From Acidimicrobiaceae bacterium (GTDB lineage Bacteria > Actinomycetota > Acidimicrobiia > Acidimicrobiales > Ilumatobacteraceae), in assembly GCA_016722025.1 (NCBI GenBank), contig JADKGZ010000005.1:62001-126000 (forward strand): a stretch of 64,000 bases of DNA, given 5' to 3'. Within the stretch, counting starts at the first letter, position 1, and every line of letters starts with the position of its first letter. A program made the position numbers and the translations under genes. The notes below the pieces were generated by a model, which made no database searches, was not told the origin of the DNA, and saw only the letters and a program-made list of their open reading frames with translations. Shown one piece after another: positions 17,678 through 26,129 of this stretch.

Positions 17678-18652
17678 ATGCGTGCAGTCGTGCTCCACTC
17701 GTATGGCGGCCCGGAGGTCCTCTCCATCGAAGAGGTCGCCGACCCCGTGCCCGGCCCCGACGAAGTGTTGGTGCAGGTCGCTGCCACGGCGCTGAATCGT
17801 GCAGATCTGTTGCAGCGCATGGGCCTGTACCCGGACCCGCGCAAGGCCCAGCCGGAGATTCCCGGGTTGGAGTTCGCCGGCACGGTTGCCGCCGTCGGCT
17901 CGCGGGTCACCATGTGGCAGGTGGGTGACCGGGTGATGGGCATCACGGCCGGCGGTGCCTACGCCGAGCGAATCGCCGTGCACGAGCGGCAGCTGCTGGC
18001 GGTACCGGCAACGATGCCGCTCACCGAGGCGGCGGCGATCCCGGAGGTGTTCCTCACCGCATGGGATGCGCTGGTCCTGCAGGGCGGCCTCACCAGCGGG
18101 CGCTGGGCGCTGGTGCATGCCGGTGCGTCGGGGGTGGGCACTGCCTCCATCCAGATCGCGAAGGCAGTCGGGGCACGCATCGCGGTCACGTGCTCGCCGG
18201 GCAAGGCCGCGCTGTGTCGCTCGCTCGGCGCGGATCTGGTGTTCGACCGGTCGCCGAGCGATTGGCTGGCAGCCGCGAAAGCAGCGGTGCCGGCGGGCTT
18301 CGACACCATCCTCGACGTGGTGGGCGGCGAGGAGATCGATCGCAACCTGCAGGCTGTCGCGCAGCGTGGCAGCATCGTGCAGGTGGGCCTGATGGGCGGC
18401 GGCAGCGTGCAGGTCAACGTCGGGCTGTTGATGGCCAAGCGGGCCCACTGGGTGGGCACCACCTTGCGAGCACGGCCGATCGAGGAGAAGGTCGCCGTGA
18501 CCCGTCGCTTCGCCGCCGAGATGCTGCCGCTGTTCACCGATGGCCGTCTGCGCCCGGTGATCGATTGCCGCTTCACACTCGACGAGATCGCCGCCGCACA
18601 CGAGCTGATGGCGAGCAACGCCAACGCCGGCAAGATCGTGATCACGATCTGA
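17678..18652 (+). CDS. NAD(P)H:quinone oxidoreductase, PIG3-like MDR family
   Basis: A 324-residue medium-chain dehydrogenase/reductase of the zinc-free quinone oxidoreductase group. It begins MRAVVLHSYGGPEVLSIEEV and has NRADLLQRMGLYP, the PIG3-type signature. The nucleotide-binding motif is HAGASGVGTASIQIAKAVGA near residue 147. The ligand-less catalytic domain and C-terminal IAAAHELMASNANAGKIVIT are intact. It lies convergent with the molybdopterin oxidoreductase operon. Confidence 0.93.
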   Translation: MRAVVLHSYGGPEVLSIEEVADPVPGPDEVLVQVAATALNRADLLQRMGLYPDPRKAQPEIPGLEFAGTVAAVGSRVTMWQVGDRVMGITAGGAYAERIAVHERQLLAVPATMPLTEAAAIPEVFLTAWDALVLQGGLTSGRWALVHAGASGVGTASIQIAKAVGARIAVTCSPGKAALCRSLGADLVFDRSPSDWLAAAKAAVPAGFDTILDVVGGEEIDRNLQAVAQRGSIVQVGLMGGGSVQVNVGLLMAKRAHWVGTTLRARPIEEKVAVTRRFAAEMLPLFTDGRLRPVIDCRFTLDEIAAAHELMASNANAGKIVITI

Positions 18653-18664
18653 CCGCCAGCAGCG

Positions 18665-20209
18665 CTACTCCACCTTGACCCGAATGGTGTGGTAGCCGGT
18701 GGCTCCGTTCGGCGCGACGGGGGTCTGCAGTTCGGTCTGCGTCTCGCCCGTCTTGTCGGTGGCGCGCACCTTCAGCAGGTAGAGCCCGGGCGTGGGGGCC
18801 CACTCCAGCAGCCATTGACGCCAGGTGTCGTCGCTGACGTCGGCGCCCAGCGTGGCCTGCTGCCACTCACCGTCGTCGATCTGCACCTCCACCTTCGCGA
18901 TGCCGCGAAACTGGGCCCAGGCGACACCCGCGATGGCCTGCTTGCCGCTGGGCACGGTCTTGGTGCGCGGCACATCGATGCGCGACTGCGTCTTCACAGG
19001 GCCCTCGGCGGACCAACCGCGAGGCACCCAGTAGCCCTCTTGGTCCCAGGTGGTGAGCTCGATCCTGGCCAACCACTTGGTGGCGCTGACGTAGCCGTAC
19101 AACCCGGGTACCACCAGCCGTGCGGGGTACCCGTGCTCCAGTGGCAGCGCTTCGCCGTTCATGCCGATGGCGATCATCGCGTCGCGCCCGTCGAACGCTG
19201 CCGCCACCGGGAAGCCGCAGGTCCAGCCGTCGAGGCTGGTGCTGTAGACCTGCTCAGCACCTGGTTGCACGCCTGCCGTCTCGAGCAGGTCGCGCAGCAT
19301 CACGCCGCGCCACACCGCGTTGCCGATGTACTCGCCGCCCACCTCGTTGGAGACGCAGCACAGGGTGACCGCTCGCTCGACCTGCGGCATCGCCAGCAGG
19401 TCGGCGTAGCTGATCTTCAACGGCACATCCACCATGCCCGTGATCTCGCAGCTCCACTTGTCGATGTTGATGTTGGGGAACGAGAGCGCGGTGTCGATGC
19501 GGTAGAACTCGTCGTTGGGTGTCACGAACGGTGTCTCGTCGAACAGCTGTGCGTCGGGCGGCAGGTCGAGCGGTGCGGTGCTCGTGTCCGGGCCGGCGCT
19601 CGCGGCGAGCTCGGGCAGGGGCTCGCGGGTTGCTGCTCGAAGCTCGTCCACGCGCCGGTTCTCCAGCGCCTGTGCAACACCCCCGGCGGCGGCGGCGGAG
19701 ACTGCGGCGACCCCGCCGGCGGCGAGGAACCGTCGCCGGTCCCACCCGAGAGGAGCCTGCGATGGGCCGGGAACCTCGATGGGCCGCGGGCGCACCATGC
19801 GATGCAGTACTGCGGCGCCGACGGCGGCTCCGATGATGCTGGGCACTGCCGCGCCCAGCCCTTCGCCGGGGCGATGCGCCGCAGCGAGGGCGCCCACCAG
19901 CCCGAAGAGCCCGATACCGGCGGCTCCGACCCACGGACGCCGAGCGGCAACGACGCCGAGCCCGACGGCAGCGATGGTGAGGATGCTGATGATGCCGACG
20001 CGCAGGGCGAGCTTGTCGTCGGTGCCGAACCACTCGATGGCCTGCTCCTTCACCCAGCGTGGCACACGGTCGATCACCTCGCTGCCGACGGCATCGATGG
20101 GGGAGACGACTTCGGTGATGGCCGCGACGAGCATGCCGATGGTGACGGCGAGGGCGCCGGCGACGAGCCCGGCGAGTGCCGCGAAGTGCTTGGGGACGTG
20201 GAGGGTCAT
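18665..20209 (-). CDS. Membrane-anchored molybdopterin oxidoreductase (sulfite oxidase family)
   Basis: A 514-residue protein with about four predicted membrane helices in the first 135 residues, then an internal twin-arginine-like DRRRFLAAGG followed by an alanine-rich helix, and an extracytoplasmic molybdenum-cofactor domain. The Moco ligand is in VTLCCVSNEVGGEYIGNAVW, with HGYPARLVVPGLYGY downstream. A C-terminal dimerisation domain of the sulfite oxidase type follows (KVEVQIDDGEWQQATL). The substrate is unknown. The ATG at 20209 overlaps the end of the histidine kinase gene by four bases, so it is the third gene of a regulator-kinase-enzyme operon. Confidence 0.9.
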   Translation of the reverse strand: MTLHVPKHFAALAGLVAGALAVTIGMLVAAITEVVSPIDAVGSEVIDRVPRWVKEQAIEWFGTDDKLALRVGIISILTIAAVGLGVVAARRPWVGAAGIGLFGLVGALAAAHRPGEGLGAAVPSIIGAAVGAAVLHRMVRPRPIEVPGPSQAPLGWDRRRFLAAGGVAAVSAAAAGGVAQALENRRVDELRAATREPLPELAASAGPDTSTAPLDLPPDAQLFDETPFVTPNDEFYRIDTALSFPNINIDKWSCEITGMVDVPLKISYADLLAMPQVERAVTLCCVSNEVGGEYIGNAVWRGVMLRDLLETAGVQPGAEQVYSTSLDGWTCGFPVAAAFDGRDAMIAIGMNGEALPLEHGYPARLVVPGLYGYVSATKWLARIELTTWDQEGYWVPRGWSAEGPVKTQSRIDVPRTKTVPSGKQAIAGVAWAQFRGIAKVEVQIDDGEWQQATLGADVSDDTWRQWLLEWAPTPGLYLLKVRATDKTGETQTELQTPVAPNGATGYHTIRVKVE

Positions 20210-21417
20210 GACTGCTCCTTGGAGGGGAACCAGAGATGCACATCGCCGCCGGGACCGTCGCCCAACCACGCCCGACCATCGTGCTGCTGCACGAGCGCGC
20301 GAGTGATGGCAAGGCCCAGGCCGGCGTGGCCGGTGCGGGTGGCACGCGCCGGGTCGGCGCGTGTGAAGGGGTCGAAGGCGAGCGGGCGGAAGTCGGTGGG
20401 AAACCCTTCGCCTTCGTCAGCGACGATGACTGCGACGCCGGCGTCGGCATCGCCCCCTTCGCAGACCGAGACGGCCACGGTGCCGCTGGCAGGGGAGTGC
20501 CGAATGGCGTTCTCCACCAGGTTGCGCAGTGCGCGGCTGATGTCGAGCTGGTTGGCGGTGATGTGGCCCGGGCCGACGGCGTGCAACGTGAGGTGCACGC
20601 CTCGCCGATCGGCGACCGGTGTGAGCGCCTCGATCGCCTCGTGAGCGATCTCTGCAACCGACACGGTCTCGCGAGCGTGCGGGCGTTGGCCCGATTCGAT
20701 GCGGGCGAACTCGACGAGCTGATCGAGCAGTGCCTCCACGTTGTCCAGTTCGTTGCCGACCACCCCGAGGTATCGCTTCGGGTCGGGTGCGATGCCGTCC
20801 TGCAGGCTCTCTACGGCTGCCCGCATGGCCGCCAGCGGGGTGCGCAGGTCGTGCCCGATGCTGGTGAACAGCATCTGCCTGGCCGCGGCCAGTCGTTCGC
20901 GCTCGTCGGCGGCTGCCTGCAACGAGTGCACCATGTGGTCGACCGCAGCAGCGGTACGGCCCACCTCGTCCTTGCGCTGGATGCCTGTTCGCGCGGACAG
21001 GTCGCCTGCCGCCACCTGCTCGGCCACGTCGCCCAGGCGGGCGATGTCGCGAGCGAGCGGACGGGTGAGCTGCGAGCCGACGACGAGTGCGATGCCACAC
21101 GACAGCACCAGTACGACCAGGAACAGCCGGTAGTCGTGTGAGGAGAGGAACATCGCATTCGAGGCCGCCGACGTGGTGACGGCACCCAGTGCGAGTGAGC
21201 AGAGCCCGACCACGAGGGCAGCGCCGGCGACGCTGGCGCGGCTGGACACCCAACGGCGCAGCAACGGCACCAGCGCGGCGGTCACCATCGCCGGTGCCGC
21301 GAGAATGGCCAGCAGGTGCCATCGATCGTCGGTCGTCGCCGGCGACAACAGCAGCTCTGCCAGCACCGCGGCACCCGCGACCAGGGCCGCCAGCCACAGC
21401 ACCAGCCGCCAGTTCAC
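20206..21417 (-). CDS. Two-component sensor histidine kinase
   Basis: A 403-residue membrane kinase. About four hydrophobic segments occupy residues 1-135, followed by a HAMP-like region (SQLTRPLARDIARLGDVAEQ). The dimerisation/phosphoacceptor motif is SIGHDLRTPLAAMRAAVESL, and the ATPase boxes are ALRNLVENAIRHSPASG, VIVADEGEGF and GHAGLGLAITRALVQQH. The GTG at 21417 overlaps the response regulator's stop (GTGA), and its own stop overlaps the next start, giving a tight three-gene operon. There is little room for a periplasmic sensor, so it may sense a membrane or redox cue. Confidence 0.93.
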   Translation of the reverse strand: MNWRLVLWLAALVAGAAVLAELLLSPATTDDRWHLLAILAAPAMVTAALVPLLRRWVSSRASVAGAALVVGLCSLALGAVTTSAASNAMFLSSHDYRLFLVVLVLSCGIALVVGSQLTRPLARDIARLGDVAEQVAAGDLSARTGIQRKDEVGRTAAAVDHMVHSLQAAADERERLAAARQMLFTSIGHDLRTPLAAMRAAVESLQDGIAPDPKRYLGVVGNELDNVEALLDQLVEFARIESGQRPHARETVSVAEIAHEAIEALTPVADRRGVHLTLHAVGPGHITANQLDISRALRNLVENAIRHSPASGTVAVSVCEGGDADAGVAVIVADEGEGFPTDFRPLAFDPFTRADPARATRTGHAGLGLAITRALVQQHDGRAWLGDGPGGDVHLWFPSKEQS

Positions 21418-22097
21418 GGTTCGAACCTGTAGCCCACACCCCACACCGTGGTGATCCAGCGCGCGTGTTCGGGGTTGGCCTCGATCTTGTTGCGCAGCCG
21501 GCGCACATGCACCGTCACGGTGGCCGGGTCCTGGAAGTCGGGGGATGAATCCCACACGTGGTGCAGCAGCTGCGCGCGGGAGAACACCTGGCGCGGTGCT
21601 TGCGCCAGGAACGCGAGCAGGTCGAACTCCTTGGCAGTGAGCGCGACCGGTCGCTCGTCGACCAGCACCTCGCGTGCGCGCAGGTCGAGGAGCAACCCTT
21701 CGAAGTGCAGCGCGTCGGGCGCGGTGGGAGAGAACTGCGCCCGGCGTAGCACGGTGCGAACGCGGGCCACCAGTTCTCTCGGCGAGAACGGCTTGGAGAT
21801 GTAGTCGTCGGCGCCCAGTTCGAGGCCCAGCACTCGGTCGTGCTCCTCCACGCGAGCGGTGAGCAGGATCACCGGCACCCGCTCGGCACCCGACGAGCGG
21901 AGGAAGTCGAGCCCAGAGGCACCGGGCAGCATGATGTCGAGCACGATCAGGTCGGGCTGGAACTGAGCGACGGCGGTAGCGACGAGATCGCCACGGTCCA
22001 GCTCGCGCACCTGGTAGCCATCGCGAGTGAGGTACTGAGCGACGACCTCGCGGACGGTGGGCTCATCATCGACGACGAGGATCTTCGGGGCAGTCAC
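21414..22097 (-). CDS. OmpR/PhoB-family response regulator
   Basis: A 227-residue regulator: receiver domain with VVDDEPTVREVVAQYL, phosphoacceptor aspartate in DLIVLDIMLPGASGLDFL, and SKPFSPRELVARVR, then a winged-helix DNA-binding domain ending DPATVTVHVRRLRNKIEANP and WGVGYRFEP. The GTG at 22097 is chosen because it opens directly on the receiver and has TATGGT eight bases upstream. It is the first gene of the operon with the histidine kinase and molybdopterin enzyme. Confidence 0.94.
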   Translation of the reverse strand: MTAPKILVVDDEPTVREVVAQYLTRDGYQVRELDRGDLVATAVAQFQPDLIVLDIMLPGASGLDFLRSSGAERVPVILLTARVEEHDRVLGLELGADDYISKPFSPRELVARVRTVLRRAQFSPTAPDALHFEGLLLDLRAREVLVDERPVALTAKEFDLLAFLAQAPRQVFSRAQLLHHVWDSSPDFQDPATVTVHVRRLRNKIEANPEHARWITTVWGVGYRFEP

Positions 22098-22105
22098 TGG
22101 CGCAC

Positions 22106-22111
22106 ACCATA
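22106..22111 (-). promoter_or_regulatory. Probable -10 box of the two-component operon
   Basis: TATGGT eight bases before the response-regulator GTG at 22097, fitting the leaderless pattern. Confidence 0.5.
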
Positions 22112-22192
22112 CGGACGCTCGAGGCGTGTGGGAACGACCCTGCAGCAGAGTTTCTCGGATGTTTCGTGCCGGCCGGCAGAGGCGCGCGCGGG

Positions 22193-23461
22193 TCAGCGGT
22201 TGGTGATGGGCACGTAGTCGCGAGTGCCTTCGCCGGTGTACCACTGGCGAGGACGGCTGATCTTCTGCTCCTTGTCGCCCAGAAGTTCCTGCCAGTGCGC
22301 GAGCCAGCCGACCGTGCGCGGAATGGCGAACAGCACGGTGAACATGGCGACGGGGAAGCCCAGTGCCTGGTAGATGAGGCCCGAGTAGAAGTCGACGTTG
22401 GGGTACAGCTTGCGCTCGATGAAGTACGGGTCGCTGAGCGCCGTTTCCTCCAGCTTCAGCGCGATGTCGAGCAGCGGGTTCTTGCCCGTGACCTCGAAGA
22501 CGTCGTAGGCGACCTTCTTGATGATGGTGGCCCGCGGGTCGAAGTTCTTGTACACGCGGTGGCCGAAGCCCATCAGGCGACTGCCGTTGCCGCTCTTCAC
22601 CTCTTCGATGAAGGCCGGCACGTTCTCGATGCTGCCGATCTCGGTGAGCATGCGCACCACGGCTTCGTTGGCGCCGCCGTGCAGCGGGCCGTAAAGCGCC
22701 GATGCGGCGGCCGCGGCGGAGGAGTACGGGTCGGCGTGGCTGGAGCCGACGACGCGCATGGCGGTGGTGCCGCAGTTCTGCTCGTGGTCGGCGTGGAGGA
22801 TGAACAGCACGTCCATCGCTCGCTCGAGGCGAGGGTCGATCTCGTAGTCGCCGATGCGCCACATCATGTTGAGGAAGTTGCCGGGGAACGACAGCGAGTT
22901 GTTGGGGTAGACGAACGGCAGGCCCACCGAGAACCGGTAGCACATGGCCGCCAGCGTGGGCATCTTGGCGATGAGGCGCAGGATCTGCTTGTCGCGGCTG
23001 CCTTTGTCGTGGATGTCCTTGGCATCGTTGTAGAACGTGCCGAGCGCGCCCATCGCGCTGACCAACATGCCCATCGGGTGGGCGTCGTAGTGGAAACCGT
23101 CGACGAACCGCTTGCGCATGTTCTCGTGGATGAACGTGTGATGGATGACGTCGTCGTTCCACTTGGCCAGCTGTGTGGTGTCGGGCAGTTCGCCGTTGAG
23201 CAGCAGGTAGGCCACTTCCAGGTACGTGCTCTTCTCCGCCAGCTGCTCGATCGGGTACCCGCGATAGCGCAGGATGCCCGCATCACCATCGAGGTACGTG
23301 ATCGCGCTCTTACAGGCGGCGGTCTGCATGTAGGCCGGGTCGTAGATGAACAACCCCGGATCCAGCTCGCGCACCGCGGCAGCGGGGAAGACACCGCCTT
23401 GGATGGGCACGGTGATCGTCTTCCCGGTGCGATCGTCGGTGATGGTGATGGTGTCGGGCAT
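22193..23461 (-). CDS. gltA: Citrate synthase
   Basis: A 422-residue type II citrate synthase, joining acetyl-CoA and oxaloacetate at the entry to the TCA cycle. The active-site residues are in LHADHEQNCGTTAMR, LYGPLHGGANEAV and MGFGHRVYKNFDPRA. The opening beta-sheet domain (MPDTITITDDRTGKTITVPI) is typical of the hexameric Gram-negative/actinobacterial form. The ATG has an AAGGGA Shine-Dalgarno. A promoter lies about 60 bases upstream, so unlike most genes here it has a leader, which begins with a hairpin. Confidence 0.97.
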   Translation of the reverse strand: MPDTITITDDRTGKTITVPIQGGVFPAAAVRELDPGLFIYDPAYMQTAACKSAITYLDGDAGILRYRGYPIEQLAEKSTYLEVAYLLLNGELPDTTQLAKWNDDVIHHTFIHENMRKRFVDGFHYDAHPMGMLVSAMGALGTFYNDAKDIHDKGSRDKQILRLIAKMPTLAAMCYRFSVGLPFVYPNNSLSFPGNFLNMMWRIGDYEIDPRLERAMDVLFILHADHEQNCGTTAMRVVGSSHADPYSSAAAAASALYGPLHGGANEAVVRMLTEIGSIENVPAFIEEVKSGNGSRLMGFGHRVYKNFDPRATIIKKVAYDVFEVTGKNPLLDIALKLEETALSDPYFIERKLYPNVDFYSGLIYQALGFPVAMFTVLFAIPRTVGWLAHWQELLGDKEQKISRPRQWYTGEGTRDYVPITNR

Positions 23462-23491
23462 GTTGTTCCCTTCGATGACACGATGTCGAGA

Positions 23492-23512
23492 CCGAGGGCT
23501 TTTGTCCCTCGG
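23492..23512 (-). promoter_or_regulatory. Hairpin at the predicted 5' end of gltA mRNA
   Basis: Seven-base arms at 23492-23498 and 23506-23512 are exact reverse complements around a seven-base loop. The likely transcription start, from TAGTCT at 23524-23519, falls at or next to the first base of the hairpin, so the mRNA would begin with it. Confidence 0.5.
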
Positions 23513-23518
23513 CCGATG

Positions 23519-23524
23519 AGACTA
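23519..23524 (-). promoter_or_regulatory. Probable -10 box of gltA
   Basis: TAGTCT on the minus strand. It is 57 bases before the ATG, leaving a leader of about 50 bases. Confidence 0.45.
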
Positions 23525-23608
23525 GCGGTGCACTGTCGGCCAAGGTCCACCCGGCCGGGAAGCGGCCGGCGAAAGCCCGCGGCGCACGGGTCGGGGCACG
23601 AGCAGGGA

Positions 23609-24953
23609 CTAGAGCGGTGTGTTGTCGTGCGTGCGGGGCTGCAGGCGCTCGCGCTTGTCGATCAGCATCAGCAGCGCCTCGCCGATGATCTGCCGTGTCT
23701 CGGCCGGGTCGATCACGGCGTCGACGTAGCCCCGCTCGGCTGCGATGTAGGGGTTGAGCAGGCGTTGCGAGTAGTCGGCTTCGAAGGCGGCTCGCTCGTC
23801 GGGGGTGGCGCGGCGCTGCAGGATGGCTGCCGCCTGGCCGGCGCCCATCACCGCCAGTTCGGCCCACGGCCATGCAAGGCACAGGTCGTTGCCCATCCGC
23901 TTCGAGTCCATCACGATGTACGCGCCGCCATAGCTCTTGCGCAGGATCACGCAGATGCGAGGCACGGTGGCCCGTCCGTAGGCGAACACCAGTTGGGCGC
24001 CGTGGCGGATCATGCCTCGCCACTCGAGGTCCTTGCCGGGGTAGAAGCCGGGCGTGTCGACCAGGGTGATGATGGGCAGGTTGAACGCATCGCAGGTGGC
24101 GACGAACCGAGCTGCCTTCTGCGAGGCAGGGATGTCGAGCGTGCCGGCCAGCGCCAGCGGTTGGTTGGCCACCACGCCCACGGGCATGCCACCGATGGTG
24201 GTGAGAGCGGTGACCACGTTTGCCGCCCACCGCGGCCGCAGCTCCAACAGGTCGCCGTCGTCGGCGAGCGCTCGGATGACCGACCGCACGTCATAGCTGC
24301 CGGTGGACGAGGCGGGGATGAGCGCCCCGGCCTCGGGAGTGCGGCGATCGATGGCGTCGTCGGTGGGCCACCGCGGCGCTTCTTCGTCGTTGTGCGGTGG
24401 GAAGTAGGCCAGCAATTGCGCGGCGAGCTCGATCGCCTGCTCCAGGTCGGGGGCCACCATCGTGGCGGCACCGCTGTAGCGACTGTGACTGGCCGCGCCG
24501 CCCAGTTCGTCGTTGTCGATGACCACGCCGGTGAAGTCGGCCACCATCGTGGGACCGCTGACGAACGCGTACGCGGCCTCGGTCATCACCACGTGGTCGG
24601 CGATGCCCAGCAACAACGCCGGCCCCGACACGGCCGGGCCGTCGACGATCAAGATGGTGGGCACGACACCCGAGCAATCGGTGAGGGCCCGCGCGGCCTT
24701 GCCCCACCCGTGGAGCGCGCTGAAACCTTCCACGATGTCGGCGCCGCTGGAGCGCAGCACGCCCACCAGCGGCAGCTTCGCGTCGTGGGCCGTGTGGGCG
24801 GCATGCTCGAGCATCGAGGACGACTCGCTGGACAGCGCGCCTTTGCGGTCGGTGGCGTCGACCTCTGCCCACACGACGGCGCGACCGTGGAAGTCGCGCA
24901 CGTCGACGACGTACCGAGCCCGGCACCTTGCTGCGCAGCGCGACGGACGACAT
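23609..24953 (-). CDS. Acyl-CoA carboxylase carboxyltransferase subunit, one-base frameshift near the start
   Basis: About 447 residues of the biotin-dependent carboxyltransferase (AccD/PccB type), which transfers carboxyl from biotin to acetyl- or propionyl-CoA. Visible motifs include GWGKAARALTDCSGVVPT, LVDTPGFYPGKDLEWRG, RKSYGGAYIVMDSKRMGND and AVMGAGQAAAIL. The first ~11 residues (MSSVALRSKVP) are in another frame. Removing one C from CCC 24919-24921 joins them to ARYVVDVRDFHGRAVVWAEV. The ATG at 24953 is supported by TAGTCT seven bases upstream. It is shorter than typical AccD5-like proteins (about 520 residues), so the acyl preference is open. No biotin carboxylase is adjacent. Confidence 0.9.
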
Positions 24954-24960
24954 CGGGCAG

Positions 24961-24966
24961 AGACTA
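24961..24966 (-). promoter_or_regulatory. Probable -10 box of the carboxyltransferase gene (leaderless)
   Basis: TAGTCT seven bases before the ATG at 24953. Its bases overlap the stop codon of the LysR gene. Confidence 0.6.
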
Positions 24967-25905
24967 GACGGAGCGGCCGAGCGGAAAGGCGTCTGCGCCC
25001 ACGTACAGCCCCGGCTGCTTTGCGCCCTGCGTCGCGATGACGTCACGCAGCACGGCCTGCAAGGCGCGTGTGGGTGAACCCGGGCTGGGCCGGCGGCGTT
25101 GCACCCAACCCACCACGCGCCGAGGCAGTTCGGGCACGGCGATGCGGCGGAAGTCGCCCTTCAGCCAGCGCGGGACGGCGGTGGCGGGCACGATGGCGGC
25201 GCCGAAGCCTTCGAAGGCGAGGGAGGTGAGCAGCCGCACGCCGTCGATCTCCACCTGAGCGACCAGCTCGACACCCACGTTGGCGGCGGCGCGGTCGATG
25301 GCCCTGCGCAGGGCGGCGCCGATCGGGGGCAGCATCAGTGGTTCGCCCGCCAGATCGGCCAGCGCGATGGACTCGTGCCCGGCGAGGTGGTGGCGGGTGT
25401 GCACCAGCAGCACCAGGTCCTCCGCGAAGAGCGGCTCGACGCTCACCTCCGGATCGTCGACGGGCAGATGCACGATGGTGGCGTCGAGCTGCTGCGCGAG
25501 CAGTCGCGGCAGCAGGTTGGTGGTGTTGCCCTCGTGCACGGTGACGTGCACCCCGGGGTGCTGCTTGGCGAGCTGGGTCAGCATCTGCGGGAGCAACCAT
25601 CGTGCCGTGGTGCCGATGACGCCCAGCCGTGTGTCGCCGCGCACTTCATCGCCGCGGCTGGCCATCTCGGCCGAGATGTCGTCCAACTCGTGGAGCACTC
25701 TGCGTGCTCGTTCGACCACTACCAGACCTTCGTCGGTGAGACCACCACGCTGGCGGTCGACGAGCAGCACGCCCAGCTCGCGCTCCAAGCGCGCGATGTG
25801 CCCGCTGACGTTGGATTGGACGGTGTAGAGGGCCCGCGCGGCGGCCGAGAACGTGCCGTGATCGGCGATGGCGACCAACGAGGTGAGCTGGCGCAGATCC
25901 ATCAC
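24964..25905 (-). CDS. LysR-family transcriptional regulator
   Basis: A 313-residue LTTR. The N-terminal winged helix is MDLRQLTSLVAIADHGTFSA with ALYTVQSNVSGHIARLEREL as the recognition region, followed by the effector-binding domain (LGVIGTTARWLLPQMLTQLA). The start may be the GTG at 25905 or the ATG at 25902; TATCGT lies 5 or 8 bases upstream. It lies immediately upstream of the carboxyltransferase on the same strand and divergent from the small RNA. The ligand is unknown. Confidence 0.93.
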   Translation of the reverse strand: MMDLRQLTSLVAIADHGTFSAAARALYTVQSNVSGHIARLERELGVLLVDRQRGGLTDEGLVVVERARRVLHELDDISAEMASRGDEVRGDTRLGVIGTTARWLLPQMLTQLAKQHPGVHVTVHEGNTTNLLPRLLAQQLDATIVHLPVDDPEVSVEPLFAEDLVLLVHTRHHLAGHESIALADLAGEPLMLPPIGAALRRAIDRAAANVGVELVAQVEIDGVRLLTSLAFEGFGAAIVPATAVPRWLKGDFRRIAVPELPRRVVGWVQRRRPSPGSPTRALQAVLRDVIATQGAKQPGLYVGADAFPLGRSV

Positions 25906-25910
25906 GAAAA

Positions 25911-25916
25911 ACGATA
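25911..25916 (-). promoter_or_regulatory. Probable -10 box of the LysR gene
   Basis: TATCGT on the minus strand, eight bases before the ATG at 25902 (five before the GTG at 25905). Confidence 0.5.
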
Positions 25917-25937
25917 CCGAGTATCTTCGAAATGCGC

Positions 25938-25966
25938 TTGAAAGATCACTCGTTCACGTGCATACT
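25938..25966 (+). promoter_or_regulatory. Promoter of the C-rich-loop small RNA
   Basis: A -35 TTGAAA (25938-25943) and a -10 CATACT (25961-25966) are separated by 17 bases, in an unusually A+T-rich patch. The start is predicted near 25973, just before the first hairpin of the RNA. Confidence 0.65.
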
Positions 25967-25972
25967 TTCACA

Positions 25973-26090
25973 TGTTGATCGCAGCGAATCGTCCCCCAAC
26001 GATTTGCTCGACAAGAACCCAACAATGTGGCTTCCCCAAGCCGCAGGGTTCAAAGGTTGAGAGGCCCCGCTTCCCCCAAGCGGGGCCTTT
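25973..26090 (+). ncRNA. Small RNA with three C-loop hairpins (6C-RNA-like)
   Basis: About 118 bases with no plausible reading frame. It has three hairpins in a row: arms 25983-25992/25999-26008 with loop CCCCCA (one G-T pair), arms 26026-26033/26038-26045 with loop CCCC, and arms 26063-26072/26078-26087 with loop CCCCC, followed by TTT. The last is terminator-like. A well-spaced promoter lies just upstream. The 6C RNA of actinobacteria is defined by two hairpins with runs of about six cytosines in the loops; here the runs are 5, 4 and 5, so this is a relative or analogue rather than a certain member. Such loops can pair with G-rich mRNA sites such as Shine-Dalgarnos. It lies between the LysR and HAD-PlsC genes. 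Confidence 0.65.
26063..26090 (+). terminator. Terminator hairpin of the small RNA
   Basis: A perfect 10-bp G+C-rich stem (26063-26072 with 26078-26087) with a CCCCC loop, followed by TTT. Confidence 0.75.
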
Positions 26091-26117
26091 CCCGTTCTGG
26101 CGTGGCGCTCCTCGGCG

Positions 26118-26123
26118 TACAGT
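26118..26123 (+). promoter_or_regulatory. Probable -10 box of the HAD-PlsC gene (leaderless)
   Basis: TACAGT exactly six bases before the ATG at 26130. Confidence 0.6.
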
Positions 26124-26129
26124 GGCGCG

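Noticed and set aside
23492..23512. A DosR-like box upstream of gltA
   Set aside because: The GGGAC half-site is present but the other half is GCCCT, not GTCCC; the element reads better as an RNA stem at the mRNA 5' end.
22166..24967. A 933-codon frame on the plus strand across gltA and the carboxyltransferase
   Set aside because: It is the antisense shadow of two clear genes in G+C-rich DNA. Its translation is low-complexity and histidine/arginine-rich.
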